A DNA stretch of 64,000 nt from Unio delphinus (Eukaryota > Mollusca > Bivalvia > Unionida > Unionidae), in the NCBI GenBank assembly GCA_029339505.1, contig JAQISU010000132.1, forward strand, positions 11,201,001-11,265,000, given 5' to 3'. This document shows positions 52,518-64,000 of the stretch, one piece after another. How positions within the stretch are numbered: the stretch's first letter is position 1; each line of letters opens with the position of its first letter. Both the position numbers and the translations under genes were made by a program. The notes beneath the pieces are model-generated. The model was not told where the DNA came from and did not search any database. It saw only the letters and a list, made by a program, of their open reading frames with translations.

Positions 52518-52656
52518 GACAGTTGGTAGCACTGAAATATGAACCGGTGTGATATATGCCATCTCAGTCTGAATTCATCCGAACAGTACCAGCAGCACCT
52601 GGGGGGAAAGAAACACTTAGACAAATTGAAAGCAGCAGGAATCACTCCAACTCCAC
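52518..52656 (+). CDS. Zinc-finger gene, first coding exon (coding from 52539)
   Basis: An acceptor (TTTTTCAG) precedes 52518. The exon has a 21-base leader with an in-frame TGA six bases before the ATG at 52539, so this Met is the true start. The 39 complete codons read MNRCDICHLSLNSSEQYQQH followed by LGGKKHLDKLKAAGITPTP. The pattern C-x2-C-x12-H-x5-H with GGKKH is the JAZ/matrin-like C2H2 finger found in double-stranded-RNA-binding proteins such as the ZNF346 and ZNF385 families. The donor is CCAC|GTAAAA, phase 1, which joins in frame to the exon at 56080. The orthologue is not recognised. Open reading beyond the donor (to 52745) is intronic. Confidence 0.72.
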
Positions 52657-53239
52657 GTAAAATATATTTCACTTCATTCTGCAACAAAAAAATTAGGATG
52701 CAAAATTTTCCAAAGCATTTATTTTCCTGCAAAATGATTGTATAAATGGAAAAAGAATAAAATAAAAAAATAATTCACGAATTAAATTACAAAAGTTCTA
52801 CTAGGATGCCAACCATCACAATTTTGTCATGAATTTCACGACTTTTTCAGCGATTCGCAAATTTTTGCTGCATGCAAAAAATTAATGAATTCTCCAATTC
52901 TCAATTATTTAAAATAACCAATATCCATCTAAGCACTAGGCATGACATCATCAGTTGCCGAAACAGTCCAGTACTATTTATCGTAATATTAGTGAACATT
53001 AGCTGATTGGTACAGTTGGCCCAGTAGCAAGCATTTTAGTGTATTTTATATATATACACAAGAATAGTTTTACAAATGTTTTTACCATTTCATCACTATA
53101 GACCAGTTTTCCTGTCAGGACAAGCAAGTCTTGTAAACCATATGGGCCGCTTTACCGGTCTGGGGCAGTGTGCTTTTTTTAAAGTCATAATACCAGACTG
53201 CATAGATTTTGGGATACCTCTAAGAACTTTCTTTTTGTA
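52657..53239. other. Zinc-finger gene intron 1, left part
   Basis: AT-rich intronic sequence. I see no further exon or complete element. Confidence 0.5.
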
Positions 53240-53909
53240 ATGTAGATATTATACTTGAATTATCTCAAGGCAAGCAGGCACATTTTGAGCGTGTTTTCTG
53301 AATGGTAAATTTCTATCCCAAATGGTGGAGTTCGAAGCAAGACGAGAATGAAGTGTCAGATTATGAATTATCAAAATATTTAGCTGTTGCGAAGTTGGTT
53401 GAAAATGAGAGATGCATCTGGAGATACATTTGAATAATGCTTGTGGGTGACAGTGATGACAGTGAAGTAGACTTTGAAGGTTTTGAACCAGTGGAAATGT
53501 GAACTCCACGTTTTTGTTCTCAACGAACCAAAGGGATTTATTTCAGTTTTCTGGGAGAGTTGGACCCACCGAAGTGTTAGATGACTCCAGATAAGCTTGG
53601 GAATACTTTGAAATCTTTGATTTAGATGAAGTGTTTGAAAATATTATTCATGGAATGTGGTAAATAAATAATTGCTTGTGCATTTTAACTGTTTTACCTG
53701 TTTTTATTTTAACACATATATGCACGTTTTATTGAATTAGTCATACAAGTTGACTTTTAATCTTTATTTTGATACCTAATCCAGCCAGATATCTTTAAAA
53801 TTGGCAAAGTTATATTCTTTCAAAGTCCACAGGTAGTTCTGCTTTACAAGACTTAGTCCAAAGTTTAGGGCTCTATGCCTGCAAAGTTACTTAGTGATGA
53901 AGGGGTTAA
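53240..53909 (+). pseudogene. Possible piggyBac-like remnant
   Basis: A plus-strand stretch reads GDSDDSEVDFEGFEPVEM before a stop near 53501. Acidic DSDDS...FEGF sequence is frequent in piggyBac-type N-termini. A later frame gives FDLDEVFENIIHGMW. The region ends GTGATGAAGGGG-TTAA at about 53894-53909, a typical piggyBac-like end (TTAA plus CCCCTTCATCAC in complement). No matching left end and no DDD catalytic domain were found, so this is a scrap at best. Confidence 0.33.
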
Positions 53910-54248
53910 TAGAAACTGGGGCCTAACCGGAAATCTGACCCTTGTAACCCCATTTTTACTTTGGAATTTTTGTTGTTTTCCACATCTTGTGACTCTATGA
54001 CCTCATTGACATGTACGTTGCGAGATTTGTATAGTCATTTGACTTGTACTGAAAATAACCAGATCCAGGTCAAATTTCAATAATGAGGCACTTTTTTCTC
54101 TTCTGTCGTTGAAAGGTCATTTGCTGGGGCAACTAGTAAGAGGCTACCCCATACCAACATCAAATTGTGTCTGTGAATTATAACTAATTGATAGGGAAAC
54201 TACTCTGACCCTACAGTACACCCCAACATAAATATCCAAATATTAAAA

Positions 54249-54527
54249 ATGGTGTGGCAAGGGTTAGAGGACTCTTTGAATAGGAAAAAGAAATATATTG
54301 CACAAATAGTGAAGGTTAGTTTGGAATATACCAAACATTTGCCATACAGTCAGCCATCAAACACTGATGCTCTTTGCATGTGTTGTGCCACAAATGTTAG
54401 AATTGGGTATGGTGTCAGAGATGATGTGAGGAAGCACATTGTGGGCAAAAAGCACATCAAGGTTGGGAAAACTAAGAACTCACAGCAGATTTCATCTCCT
54501 AAATCCTTAATAATGAATGCATTTTGA
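54249..54527 (+). pseudogene. Frame with a BED/CGGBP1-like zinc finger, probably transposon-derived
   Basis: A 92-residue frame contains DALCMCCATNVRIGYGVRDD then VRKHIVGKKHIKVGKTKN, a C-x2-C...H-x5-H finger with the KHIVGKKHIK ending seen in BED and CGGBP1-like fingers carried by hAT-type transposases. It lies in intron 1 of the zinc-finger gene on the same strand. The frame opens without an evident promoter or acceptor and ends in MNAF, stop. It may be an exapted exon, but a transposase fragment is more likely. Confidence 0.4.
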
Positions 54528-54650
54528 TAACGTCACAAAATTTTAATATTCTTTGCACATTTAATCACTTATGCATTAACATTGCACATAAATTACAAAT
54601 TTAGCCATTTCTTGACAATTTGTAAAAAATAATTACAATTGCCTTGTTAA

Positions 54651-55164
54651 CACATTAACCCATGGTGCCGTGTTTATGGGGCAGGAGGTAGTAGTGTCAA
54701 GGTCATGTATGATACACTAAAGTAGGTAGTATTATATAAAGGTAGACAAATTTAGCTCTACTATGATACCAAATAATCTGGACATTTTTATTTTAACCAA
54801 AATTCACCTGTGGATGGAATCTGATTTTGCATCTAGATTGTAGATTTTTGGCCTCAGATCTAAGGCAGACCAGTTTGAACTGCACACTGACAGGTGAACC
54901 TGTGCAAAAAGTAGGATAAGGTGGGCATTTGAAAAAAAGAATGGTCTCGAAACAAAAAAAAACATATTTCCAATTTTTCTATTCTGCTCATACCTAAGTG
55001 AAATAACCAATGGAAAACAATGTTTTTAACACAACTAGGCATTAGGCTAATGAAAAATCACTTGGAATTTGATGTATTAGGATGTATTTCAGAAATAGCC
55101 CCCAAATTGTGTTTCCTACTGGCATTTCATGCCAAAACAACAAAATCCTCCAGTGGTTAATGTG
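54651..55164. mobile_element. TTAA-flanked MITE, piggyBac-type
   Basis: The element begins CACATTAACC at 54651 and ends GGTTAATGTG at 55164, a perfect 10-bp terminal inverted repeat. TTAA lies directly outside both ends (54647-54650 and 55165-55168), the target duplication used by piggyBac transposases. At 514 bp it has no coding capacity of its own; the minus-strand frames inside are incidental. Confidence 0.75.
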
Positions 55165-55370
55165 TTAATACCATGAAAGTCATAACAATATTCCTTGATA
55201 GTTTCCATTAGTTCCATACTGACAGAAACTACCTACATGTCGGTTCAGTGAAAATTTTCCATGGTACATACCACTGGCAAAATATATGGTAAACCTGTAT
55301 ACTGGTAATACTGTGCACTTCAAATCAGCAAGCCTTTAAAATGTAGAAAGATCCAACTTCTCTACACTTG

Positions 55371-55893
55371 AGCTGAATGACTGAATTCATCCCCACAAGA
55401 TGTGTAGAATTGGGTCTTAATATCAGTCAGCTGAATGACTGAATTCATCCCCACAAGATGTGTAGAATTGGGTCTTAATATCAGTCAGCTGAATGACTGA
55501 ATTCATCCCCACAAGATGTGGAGAATTGGGTCTTAATATCAGTCAGCTGAATGACTGAATTCATCCCCACAAAATGTGTAGAATTGGGTCTTAATATCAG
55601 TCAGCTGAATGACTGAATTCATTCCCACAAGACATGTAGAATTGGGTCTTAATATCAGTCAGCTGAATGACTGAATTCATTCCAACAAGACATGTAGAAT
55701 TGGGTCTTAATATCAGTCAGCTGAATGACTGAATTCATCCCCACCAGACGTGTATAATTGAGTCTTAATATCAGTCAGCTGAATGACTGAATTCATTCCC
55801 ACAAGACATGTAGAATTGGGTCTTAATATCAGTCAGCTGAATGACTGAATTCATTCCCACCAGACATGTAGCATTGGGTCTTAATATCAGTCA
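55371..55893. repeat. 58-bp minisatellite, nine copies
   Basis: The unit runs AGCTGAATGACTGAATTCAT, CCCCACAAGATGTGTAGAA, TTGGGTCTTAATATCAGTC. The first four copies carry CATCCCCACAARATGTG and most later copies CATTCCCACAAGACATG or close relatives, so the array is split into two subtypes. It lies 190 bp upstream of the second zinc-finger exon. Confidence 0.95.
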
Positions 55894-56079
55894 GCTGGAC
55901 TGTTATATAAAATTATAAATTGAATTCCAGAGGACAATGATGAGAAATTAATATTTCAGATCAATTTCCATCATGCAGTTTTATTTTTTTTACATATATT
56001 TGATTGGTTGATTCTGTATATACACAAAGACAGTTCATTGTACCTAGTTTTTTTTTTTAATATTAATTTATTATTTCAG

Positions 56080-56208
56080 CCCCACCCAAACCACCAACAA
56101 TCTATGGAGGAAGCTTTGTGTCTGCAGGTTACCAGGGATCACATGACCCTACCCAGCCACCTCCTCCCCCTCCTCCTCCATCTAGCCAGGGACCTTACTC
56201 AATGCCAA
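56080..56208 (+). CDS. Zinc-finger gene, second coding exon (proline-rich)
   Basis: A long T-rich tract ends in TTATTTCAG at 56079, and the donor is CCAA|GTAAGC. Taking the phase-1 C from the previous exon, the frame reads PPPKPPTIYGGSFVSAGYQG, then a run of eight prolines and SSQGPYSMP, ending again in phase 1. Composition is Pro/Gly/Tyr-rich and low in complexity, as in RNA-binding protein linkers. Matching phases, strong sites and the gene-like codon pattern support the join; the rest of the gene should lie beyond the 26-bp array to the right. Confidence 0.65.
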
Positions 56209-56506
56209 GTAAGCAAACATTTGTATGTTTTTGTATTTTTCTTTTTGCAGCTATCAAAACTAAAAGAGTTTGAAAGAAGTGGCTTCCAATTTAAATTAAT
56301 AATGAAAGCAAGCAATAATTGAATGGATTGACATAAGTAACTGACATTCCTTAAGCATTTTGTACAGAAGGTTTAATGAAGAAAGGACATCTTGGAGAAA
56401 GCTTGTGACACCATGTGGAAGTACAGCTTAATGAATGACCAAGTTAGGTCAAAGGGTATCCCTACCAGTCTCTATATCCAGATTTTTGCAAGACAAAACG
56501 TTAAGT

Positions 56507-59500
56507 TAAAAACTATCCTTAAGATAGGAGTGTCAAAAAACTATCTTTAGGATATGAGTGTTAAAAACTATCTTTATGATAAGAGTGTAAACAACTATCC
56601 TTAGGATAAGAGTGTTAAAAACTATCTTTAGGATAAATGTGTTAAAAACTATCCTTATGATAAGAGTGTAAAAAACTATCCTTAGGATATGAGTGTAAAA
56701 AAACTATCTTTAGGATAAATGTGTTAAAAACTATCCTTAGGATAAGAGTGTAAAAAACTATCTTTAGGATATGAGTGTAAAAAAAAAACTCATTCGGATA
56801 AATGTGTTAAAAACTATCCTTAGGATATGAGTGTTAAAAACTATCTTTAGGATAAATGTGTTAAAAACTATCTTTAGGATAAATGTGTTAAAAACTATCC
56901 TTAGGATAAGAGTGTTAAAAAAAACTATCTTTAGGATATGAGTGTTAAAAACTATCTTTAGGATAAGAGTGTAAACAAATATCCTTAGGATAAGAGTGTA
57001 AAAAACTATCTTTAGGATAAATGTGTTAAAAACTATCCTTATGATAAGAGTGTAAAAAACTATCCTTAGGATATGAGTGTAAAAAACTATCTTTAGGATA
57101 AATGTGTTAAAAACTATCCTTAGGATAAGAGTGTAAAAAACTATCCTTAGGATATGAGTGTTAAAAACTATCTTTAGGATAAATTTGTTAAAAACTATCC
57201 TTAGGATAAGAGTGTAAAAAACTATCATTAGGATAAGAGTGTAAAAAACTATCCTTAGGATATGAGTGTTAAAAACTATCTTTAGGATAAATGTGTTAAA
57301 AACTATCCTTAGGATATGAGTGTAAAAAACTATCATTAGGATAAGAGTGTAAAAAACTATCCTTAGGATATGAGTGTTAAAAACTATCTTTAGGATAAAT
57401 TTGTTAAAAACTATCCTTAGGATAAGAGTGTAAAAAACTATCATTAGGATAAGAGTGTAAAAAACTATCCTTAGGATATGAGTGTTAAAAACTATCTTTA
57501 GGATAAATGTGTTAAAAACTATCCTTAGGATATGAGTGTAAAAAACTATCATTAGGATAAGAGTGTAAAAAACTATCCTTAGGATATGAGTGTTAAAAAC
57601 TATCTTTAGGATAAATGTGTTAAAAACTATCCTTAGGATATGAGTGTTAAAAACTATCTTTAGGATAAATTTGTTAAAAACTGTCCTTAGGATAAGAGTG
57701 TAAAAAACTATCTTTAGGATATGAGTGTAAAAAAAAAACTCATTAGGATAAATGTGTTAAAAACTATCCTTATGATATGAGTGTTAAAAACTATCTTTAG
57801 GATAAATGTGTTAAAAACTATCTTTAGGATAAATGTGTTAAAAACTATCTTTAGGATATGAGTGTAAAAAAACTCATTAGGATAAATGTGTTAAAAACTA
57901 TCCTTAGGTTATGAGTATTAAAAACTATCTTTAGGATAAATGTGTTAAAAACTATCCTTAGGATATGAGTGTAAAAAAAACTATCCTTAGGATAAGAGTG
58001 TAAAAAACTATCCTTAGGATAAGAGTGTAAAAAAACTATCCTTAGGATAAGAGTGTAAAAAACTATCCTTAGGATAAGAGTGTAAAAAACTATCTTTAGG
58101 ATAAGAGTGTAAAAAACTATCTTTAGGATAAGAGTGTAAAAAACTATCCTTAGGATAAGAGTGTAAAAAACTATCCTTAGGATAAGAGTGTAAAAAATCT
58201 ATCCTTAGGATAAGAGTGTAAAAAACTATCCTTAGGATAAGAGTGTAAAAAACTATCCTTAGGATAAGAGTGTAAAAAACTATCCTTAGGATAAGAGTGT
58301 AAAAAACTATCCTTAGGATAAGAGTGTAAAAAAACTATCCTTAGGATAAGAGTGTAAAAAACTATCCTTAGGATAAAGAGTGTAAAAAACTATCCTTAGG
58401 ATATGAGTGTTAAAAACTATCTTTAGGATAAATGTGTTAAAAACTATCCTTAGGATATGAGTGTTAAAAACTATCTTTAGGATAAATGTGTTAAAAACTA
58501 TCTTTATGATAAATGTGTTAAAAACTATCTTTAGGATAAGAGTGTTAAAAACTATCTTTAGGATAAATGTGTTAAAAACTATCTTTATGATAAATGTGTT
58601 AAAAACTATCTTTAGGATATGAGTGTTAAAAACTATCTTTAGGATAAATGTGTTAAAAACTATCTTTAGGATATGAGTTTTAAAAACTATCTTTAAAATA
58701 TGAGTGTAAAAAAACTCATTAGGATAAGAGTGTTAAAAACTATCCTTAGGATATGAGTGTTAAAAACTATCTTTAGAATAAATGTGTTAAAAACTATCCT
58801 TAGGATAAGAGTGTCAGAAACTATCTTTAAAATATGAGTGTAAAAAAACTCATTAGGATAAGAGTGTTAAAATCTATCCTAAGGATAAGAGTGTAAAAAA
58901 CTATCTTTAGGATATGAGTGTAAAAAAAACTCATTCGGATAAATGTGTTAAAAACTATCCTTAGGATATGAGTGTTAAAAACTATCTTTATGATGAATGT
59001 GTTAAAAACTATCTTTAGGATATGAGTTTTAAAAACTATCTTTAGAATATGAGTGTAAAAAAACTCATTAGGATAAGAGTGTTAAAAACTATCCTTAGGA
59101 TATGAGTGTTAAAAACTATCTTTAGAATAAATGTGTTAAAAACTATCCTTAGGATAAGAGTGTAAAAAACTATCTTTAGGATATGAGTGTAAAAAAACTC
59201 ATTCGGATAAATGTGTTAAAAACTATCCTTAGGATATGAGTGTTAAAAACTATCTTTAGGATAAATGTGTTAAAAACTATCTTTATGATAAATGTGTTAA
59301 AAATTATCTTTAGGATATGAGTGTTAAAAACTATCTTTAAAATATGAGTGTAAAAAAAACTCATTAGGATAAGAGTGTTAAAAACTATCCTTAGGATATG
59401 AGTGTTAAAAACTATCTTTAGGATAAATTTGTTAAAAACTATCCTTAGGATAAGAGTGTAAAAAACTATCCTTAGGATATGAGTGTTAAAAACTATCTTT

Positions 59501-62500
59501 AGGATAAATGTGTTAAAAACTATCCTTAGGATAAGAGTGTAAAAAACTATCTTTAGGATATGAGTGTAAAAAAAACTAGGATAAATGTGTTAAAAACTAT
59601 CCTTAGGATATGAGTGTTAAAAACTATCTTTAGGATAATTGTGTTAAAAACTATCTTTAGGATAAATGTGTTAAAAACTATCCTTAGGATATGAGTATTG
59701 AAAACTATCTTTAGGATAAATGTATTAAAAACTATCTTTAGGATAAATGTGTTAAAAACTATCTTTAGGATATGAGTGTAAAAAACTCATTAGGATAAAT
59801 GTGTTAAAAACTATCCTTAGGATATGAGTGTAAAAAAAACTATCCTTAGGATAAGAGTGTAAAAAACTATCCTTAGGATAAGAGTGTAAAAAACTATCCT
59901 TAGGATCAGAGTGTAAAAAAACTATCCTTAGGATAAGAGTGTAAAAAACTATCCTTAGGATATGAGTGTTAAAAACTATCATTAGGATAAGAGTGTAAAA
60001 AACTATCTTTAGGATAAATGTGTTAAAAACTATCTTTAGGATAAATGTGTTAAAAACTATCTTTAGGATATGAGTGTTAAAAACTATCCTTAGGATAAGA
60101 GTGTAAAAAAACTCATTAGGATAAATGTGTTAAAAACTATCCTTAGGTTATGAGTATTAAAAACTATCTTTAGGATAAATGTGTTAAAAACTATCTTTAG
60201 GATAAATGTGTTAAACACTATCCTTAGGATATGAGTGTAAAAAAAACTATCCATAGGATAAGAGTGTAAAAAACTATCCTTAGGATAAGAGTGTAAAAAA
60301 ACTATCCTTAGGATAAGAGTGTAAAAAACTATCCTTAGGATAAGAGTGTAAAAAACTATCCTTAGGATGAGTGTAAAAAACTATCCTTAGGATATGAGTT
60401 TAAAAACTATCTTTAGGATAAATGTGTTAAAAACTATCCTTAGGATATGAGTGTTAAAAACTATCTTTAGGATAAATGTGTTAAAAACTATCTTTATGAT
60501 AAATGTGTTAAAAACTATCTTTAGGATATGAGTGTTAAAAACTATCTTTAGGATAAATGTGTTAAAAACTATCTTTAGGATATGAGTTTTAAAAACTATC
60601 TTTAAAATATGAGTGTGAAAAAACTCATTAGGATAAGAGTGTTAAAAACTATCCTTAGGATATGAGTGTTAAAAACTATCTTTAGAATAAATGTGTTAAA
60701 AACTATCCTTAGGATAAGAGTGTCAAAAACTATCTTTAAAATATGAGTGTAAAAAAACTCATTAGGATAAGAGTGTTAAAATCTATCCTTAGGATATGAG
60801 TGTAAAAAACTATCTTTAGGATAAATGTTTTAAAAACTATCCTTAGGATAAGAGTGTAAAAAACTATCTTTAGGATATGAGTGTAAAAAAACTCATTCGG
60901 ATAAATGTGTTAAAAACTATCCTTAGGATATGAGTGTTAAAAACTATCTTTATGATAAATGTGTTAAAAACTATCTTTAGGATATGAGTTTTAAAAACTA
61001 TCTTTAAAATATGAGTGTAAAAAAACTCATTAGGATAAGAGTGTTAAAAACTATCCTTAGGATATGAGTGTTAAAAACTATCTTAAGAATAAATGTGTTA
61101 AAAACTATCCTTAGGATAAGAGTGTAAAAAACTATCTTTAGGATATGAGTGTATAAAAACTCATTCGGATAAATGTGTTAAAAACTATCCTAAGGATATG
61201 AGTGTTAAAAACTATCTTTAGGATAAATGTGTTAAAAACTATCTTTATGATAAATGTGTTAAAAATTATCTTTAGGATATGAGTGTTAAAAACTATCTTT
61301 AAAATATGAGTGTAAAAAAACTCATTAGGATAAGAGTGTTAAAAACTATCCTTAGGATATGAGTGTTAAAAACTATCTTTAGGATAAATGTGTTAAAAAC
61401 TATCCTTAGGATAAGAGTGTAAAAAACTATCCTTATGATATGAGTGTTAAAAACTATCTTTAGGATAAATGTGTTAAAAACTATCCTTAGGATAAGAGTG
61501 TAAAAAACTATCTTTAGGATATGAGTGTAAAAAAACTCATTAGGATAAATGTGTTAAAAACTATCCTTAGGATAAGAGTGTAAAAAACTATCTTTAGGAT
61601 ATGAGTGTAAAAAAACTCATTAGGATAAATGTGTTAGAAACTATCCTTAGGATATGAGTGTTAAAAACTATCTTTAGGATAAATGTGTTAAAAACTATCT
61701 TTATGATAAATGTGTTAAAAACTATCTTTAGGATATGAGTTTTAAAAACTATCTTTAAAATATGAGTGTAAAAAAACTCATTAGGATAAGAGTGTTAAAA
61801 ACTATCCTTTGGATATGAGTGTTAAAAACTATCTTTAGAATAAATGTGTTAAAAATTATCTTTAGGATATGAGTGTTAAAAACTATCTTTAAAATATGAG
61901 TGTAAAAAAAACTCATTAGGATAAGAGTGTTAAAAACTATCCTTAGGATATGAGTGTTAAAAACTATCTTTAGGATAAATTTGTTAAAAACTATCCTTAG
62001 GATAAGAGTGTAAAAAACTATCCTTAGGATATGAGTGTTAAAAACTATCTTTAGGATAAATGTGTTAAAAACTATCCTTAGGATAAGAGTGTAAAAAACT
62101 ATCTTTAGGATATGAGTGTAAAAAAAACTAGGATAAATGTGTTAAAAACTATCCTTAGGATATGAGTGTTAAAAACTATCTTTAGGATAATTGTGTTAAA
62201 AACTATCTTTAGGATAAATGTGTTAAAAACTATCCTTAGGATATGAGTATTGAAAACTATCTTTAGGATAAATGTATTAAAAACTATCTTTAGGATAAAT
62301 GTGTTAAAAACTATCTTTAGGATATGAGTGTAAAAAACTCATTAGGATAAATGTGTTAAAAACTATCCTTAGGATATGAGTGTAAAAAAAACTATCCTTA
62401 GGATAAGAGTGTAAAAAACTATCCTTAGGATAAGAGTGTAAAAAACTATCCTTAGGATCAGAGTGTAAAAAAACTATCCTTAGGATAAGAGTGTAAAAAA

Positions 62501-64000
62501 CTATCCTTAGGATATGAGTGTTAAAAACTATCATTAGGATAAGAGTGTAAAAAACTATCTTTAGGATAAATGTGTTAAAAACTATCTTTAGGATAAATGT
62601 GTTAAAAACTATCTTTAGGATATGAGTGTTAAAAACTATCCTTAGGATAAGAGTGTAAAAAAACTCATTAGGATAAATGTGTTAAAAACTATCCTTAGGT
62701 TATGAGTATTAAAAACTATCTTTAGGATAAATGTGTTAAAAACTATCTTTAGGATAAATGTGTTAAACACTATCCTTAGGATATGAGTGTAAAAAAAACT
62801 ATCCATAGGATAAGAGTGTAAAAAACTATCCTTAGGATAAGAGTGTAAAAAAACTATCCTTAGGATAAGAGTGTAAAAAACTATCCTTAGGATAAGAGTG
62901 TAAAAAACTATCCTTAGGATGAGTGTAAAAAACTATCCTTAGGATATGAGTTTAAAAACTATCTTTAGGATAAATGTGTTAAAAACTATCCTTAGGATAT
63001 GAGTGTTAAAAACTATCTTTAGGATAAATGTGTTAAAAACTATCTTTATGATAAATGTGTTAAAAACTATCTTTAGGATATGAGTGTTAAAAACTATCTT
63101 TAGGATAAATGTGTTAAAAACTATCTTTAGGATATGAGTTTTAAAAACTATCTTTAAAATATGAGTGTGAAAAAACTCATTAGGATAAGAGTGTTAAAAA
63201 CTATCCTTAGGATATGAGTGTTAAAAACTATCTTTAGAATAAATGTGTTAAAAACTATCCTTAGGATAAGAGTGTCAAAAACTATCTTTAAAATATGAGT
63301 GTAAAAAAACTCATTAGGATAAGAGTGTTAAAATCTATCCTTAGGATATGAGTGTAAAAAACTATCTTTAGGATAAATGTTTTAAAAACTATCCTTAGGA
63401 TAAGAGTGTAAAAAACTATCTTTAGGATATGAGTGTAAAAAAACTCATTCGGATAAATGTGTTAAAAACTATCCTTAGGATATGAGTGTTAAAAACTATC
63501 TTTATGATAAATGTGTTAAAAACTATCTTTAGGATATGAGTTTTAAAAACTATCTTTAAAATATGAGTGTAAAAAAACTCATTAGGATAAGAGTGTTAAA
63601 AACTATCCTTAGGATATGAGTGTTAAAAACTATCTTAAGAATAAATGTGTTAAAAACTATCCTTAGGATAAGAGTGTAAAAAACTATCTTTAGGATATGA
63701 GTGTATAAAAACTCATTCGGATAAATGTGTTAAAAACTATCCTAAGGATATGAGTGTTAAAAACTATCTTTAGGATAAATGTGTTAAAAACTATCTTTAT
63801 GATAAATGTGTTAAAAATTATCTTTAGGATATGAGTGTTAAAAACTATCTTTAAAATATGAGTGTAAAAAAACTCATTAGGATAAGAGTGTTAAAAACTA
63901 TCCTTAGGATATGAGTGTTAAAAACTATCTTTAGGATAAATGTGTTAAAAACTATCCTTAGGATAAGAGTGTAAAAAACTATCCTTATGATATGAGTGTT
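56507..64000. repeat. 26-bp satellite array with palindromic core
   Basis: About 285 units cover the region to the right edge. The consensus is AAAAACTATCCTTAGGATAA then GAGTGT. The core TATCCT-T-AGGATA is an inverted repeat with 6-bp arms and one central base. Recurring variants are TATCTTTAGGATAAATGTGT, a TATGAGTGT ending, and a shortened AAAAAACTCATTAGGATA unit. The first copies near 56507-56560 are diverged. The array begins about 300 bp after the second zinc-finger exon. The long minus-strand frame at 56764-57552 is an artefact of the repeat. Confidence 0.97.
59305..64000. repeat. 2552-bp higher-order repeat, second copy cut by window end
   Basis: The order of unit variants from about 59305 repeats from about 61857 with an offset of 2552 bp. 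The rare junction AAACTAGGATAAATGTG occurs at 59574 and 62126, and GGATCAGAGTGT at 59904 and 62456. The match continues to the last base of the window, so the second copy is nearly complete but truncated. Confidence 0.88.

Noticed and set aside
56764..57552. 262-residue minus-strand open frame of repeating VF-TLILRI-type segments
   Set aside because: It lies wholly in the 26-bp array; three units make 78 bases, so stop-free frames arise by chance and repeat with the array. Similar frames at 59176, 59752 and 62304 are the same artefact.

Overview
This is a eukaryotic, AT-rich, repeat-laden animal nuclear window, not a bacterial one. The exons are short with GT-AG introns, there are tRNA-derived SINEs, LINE and DIRS retrotransposon remnants, TIR elements, and very long minisatellite arrays. 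The style of the interspersed repeats suggests a marine invertebrate, plausibly a mollusc or other lophotrochozoan. That placement is inference; the sequence alone does not name a species.

Two host genes are visible, arranged divergently. On the minus strand, seven consecutive coding exons (40515 down to 14476) encode the first 708 residues of the vacuolar protein sorting 13B orthologue (VPS13B/COH1), a large bridge-like lipid-transfer protein of the Golgi and endosomal system. All exon phases agree with each other, so the reading frame runs unbroken across the seven exons. The rest of the gene should lie beyond the left edge. On the plus strand, two exons (52518-52656 and 56080-56208) begin a second gene whose product has an N-terminal JAZ/matrin-like C2H2 zinc finger followed by a proline-rich segment. 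It continues beyond the right edge.

Layout: 1-12299 is a huge array of a 27/28-bp unit with one SINE inserted. 12300-40545 is VPS13B exons and introns carrying SINEs, a decayed DIRS-like pol (about 26950-28510), a 47-bp minisatellite (29043-30819) and a 5'-truncated LINE (31341-32036). 40546-52517 is the intergenic or 5'-intronic interval with a possible promoter near 45.2 kb, a CR1/L2-like LINE scrap, and two near-identical TIR elements 2.49 kb apart. 52518-56208 holds the zinc-finger gene exons, piggyBac-like debris, a TTAA-flanked MITE and a 58-bp minisatellite. 56507-64000 is a 26-bp array with a palindromic core, organised in a 2552-bp higher-order repeat.

No convincing novel protein system was found. 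The unusual content is structural: two multi-kilobase satellite arrays that appear to lie in introns of neighbouring genes, higher-order repeats inside both, and decayed tandem copies of exon 3' ends with their splice donors.
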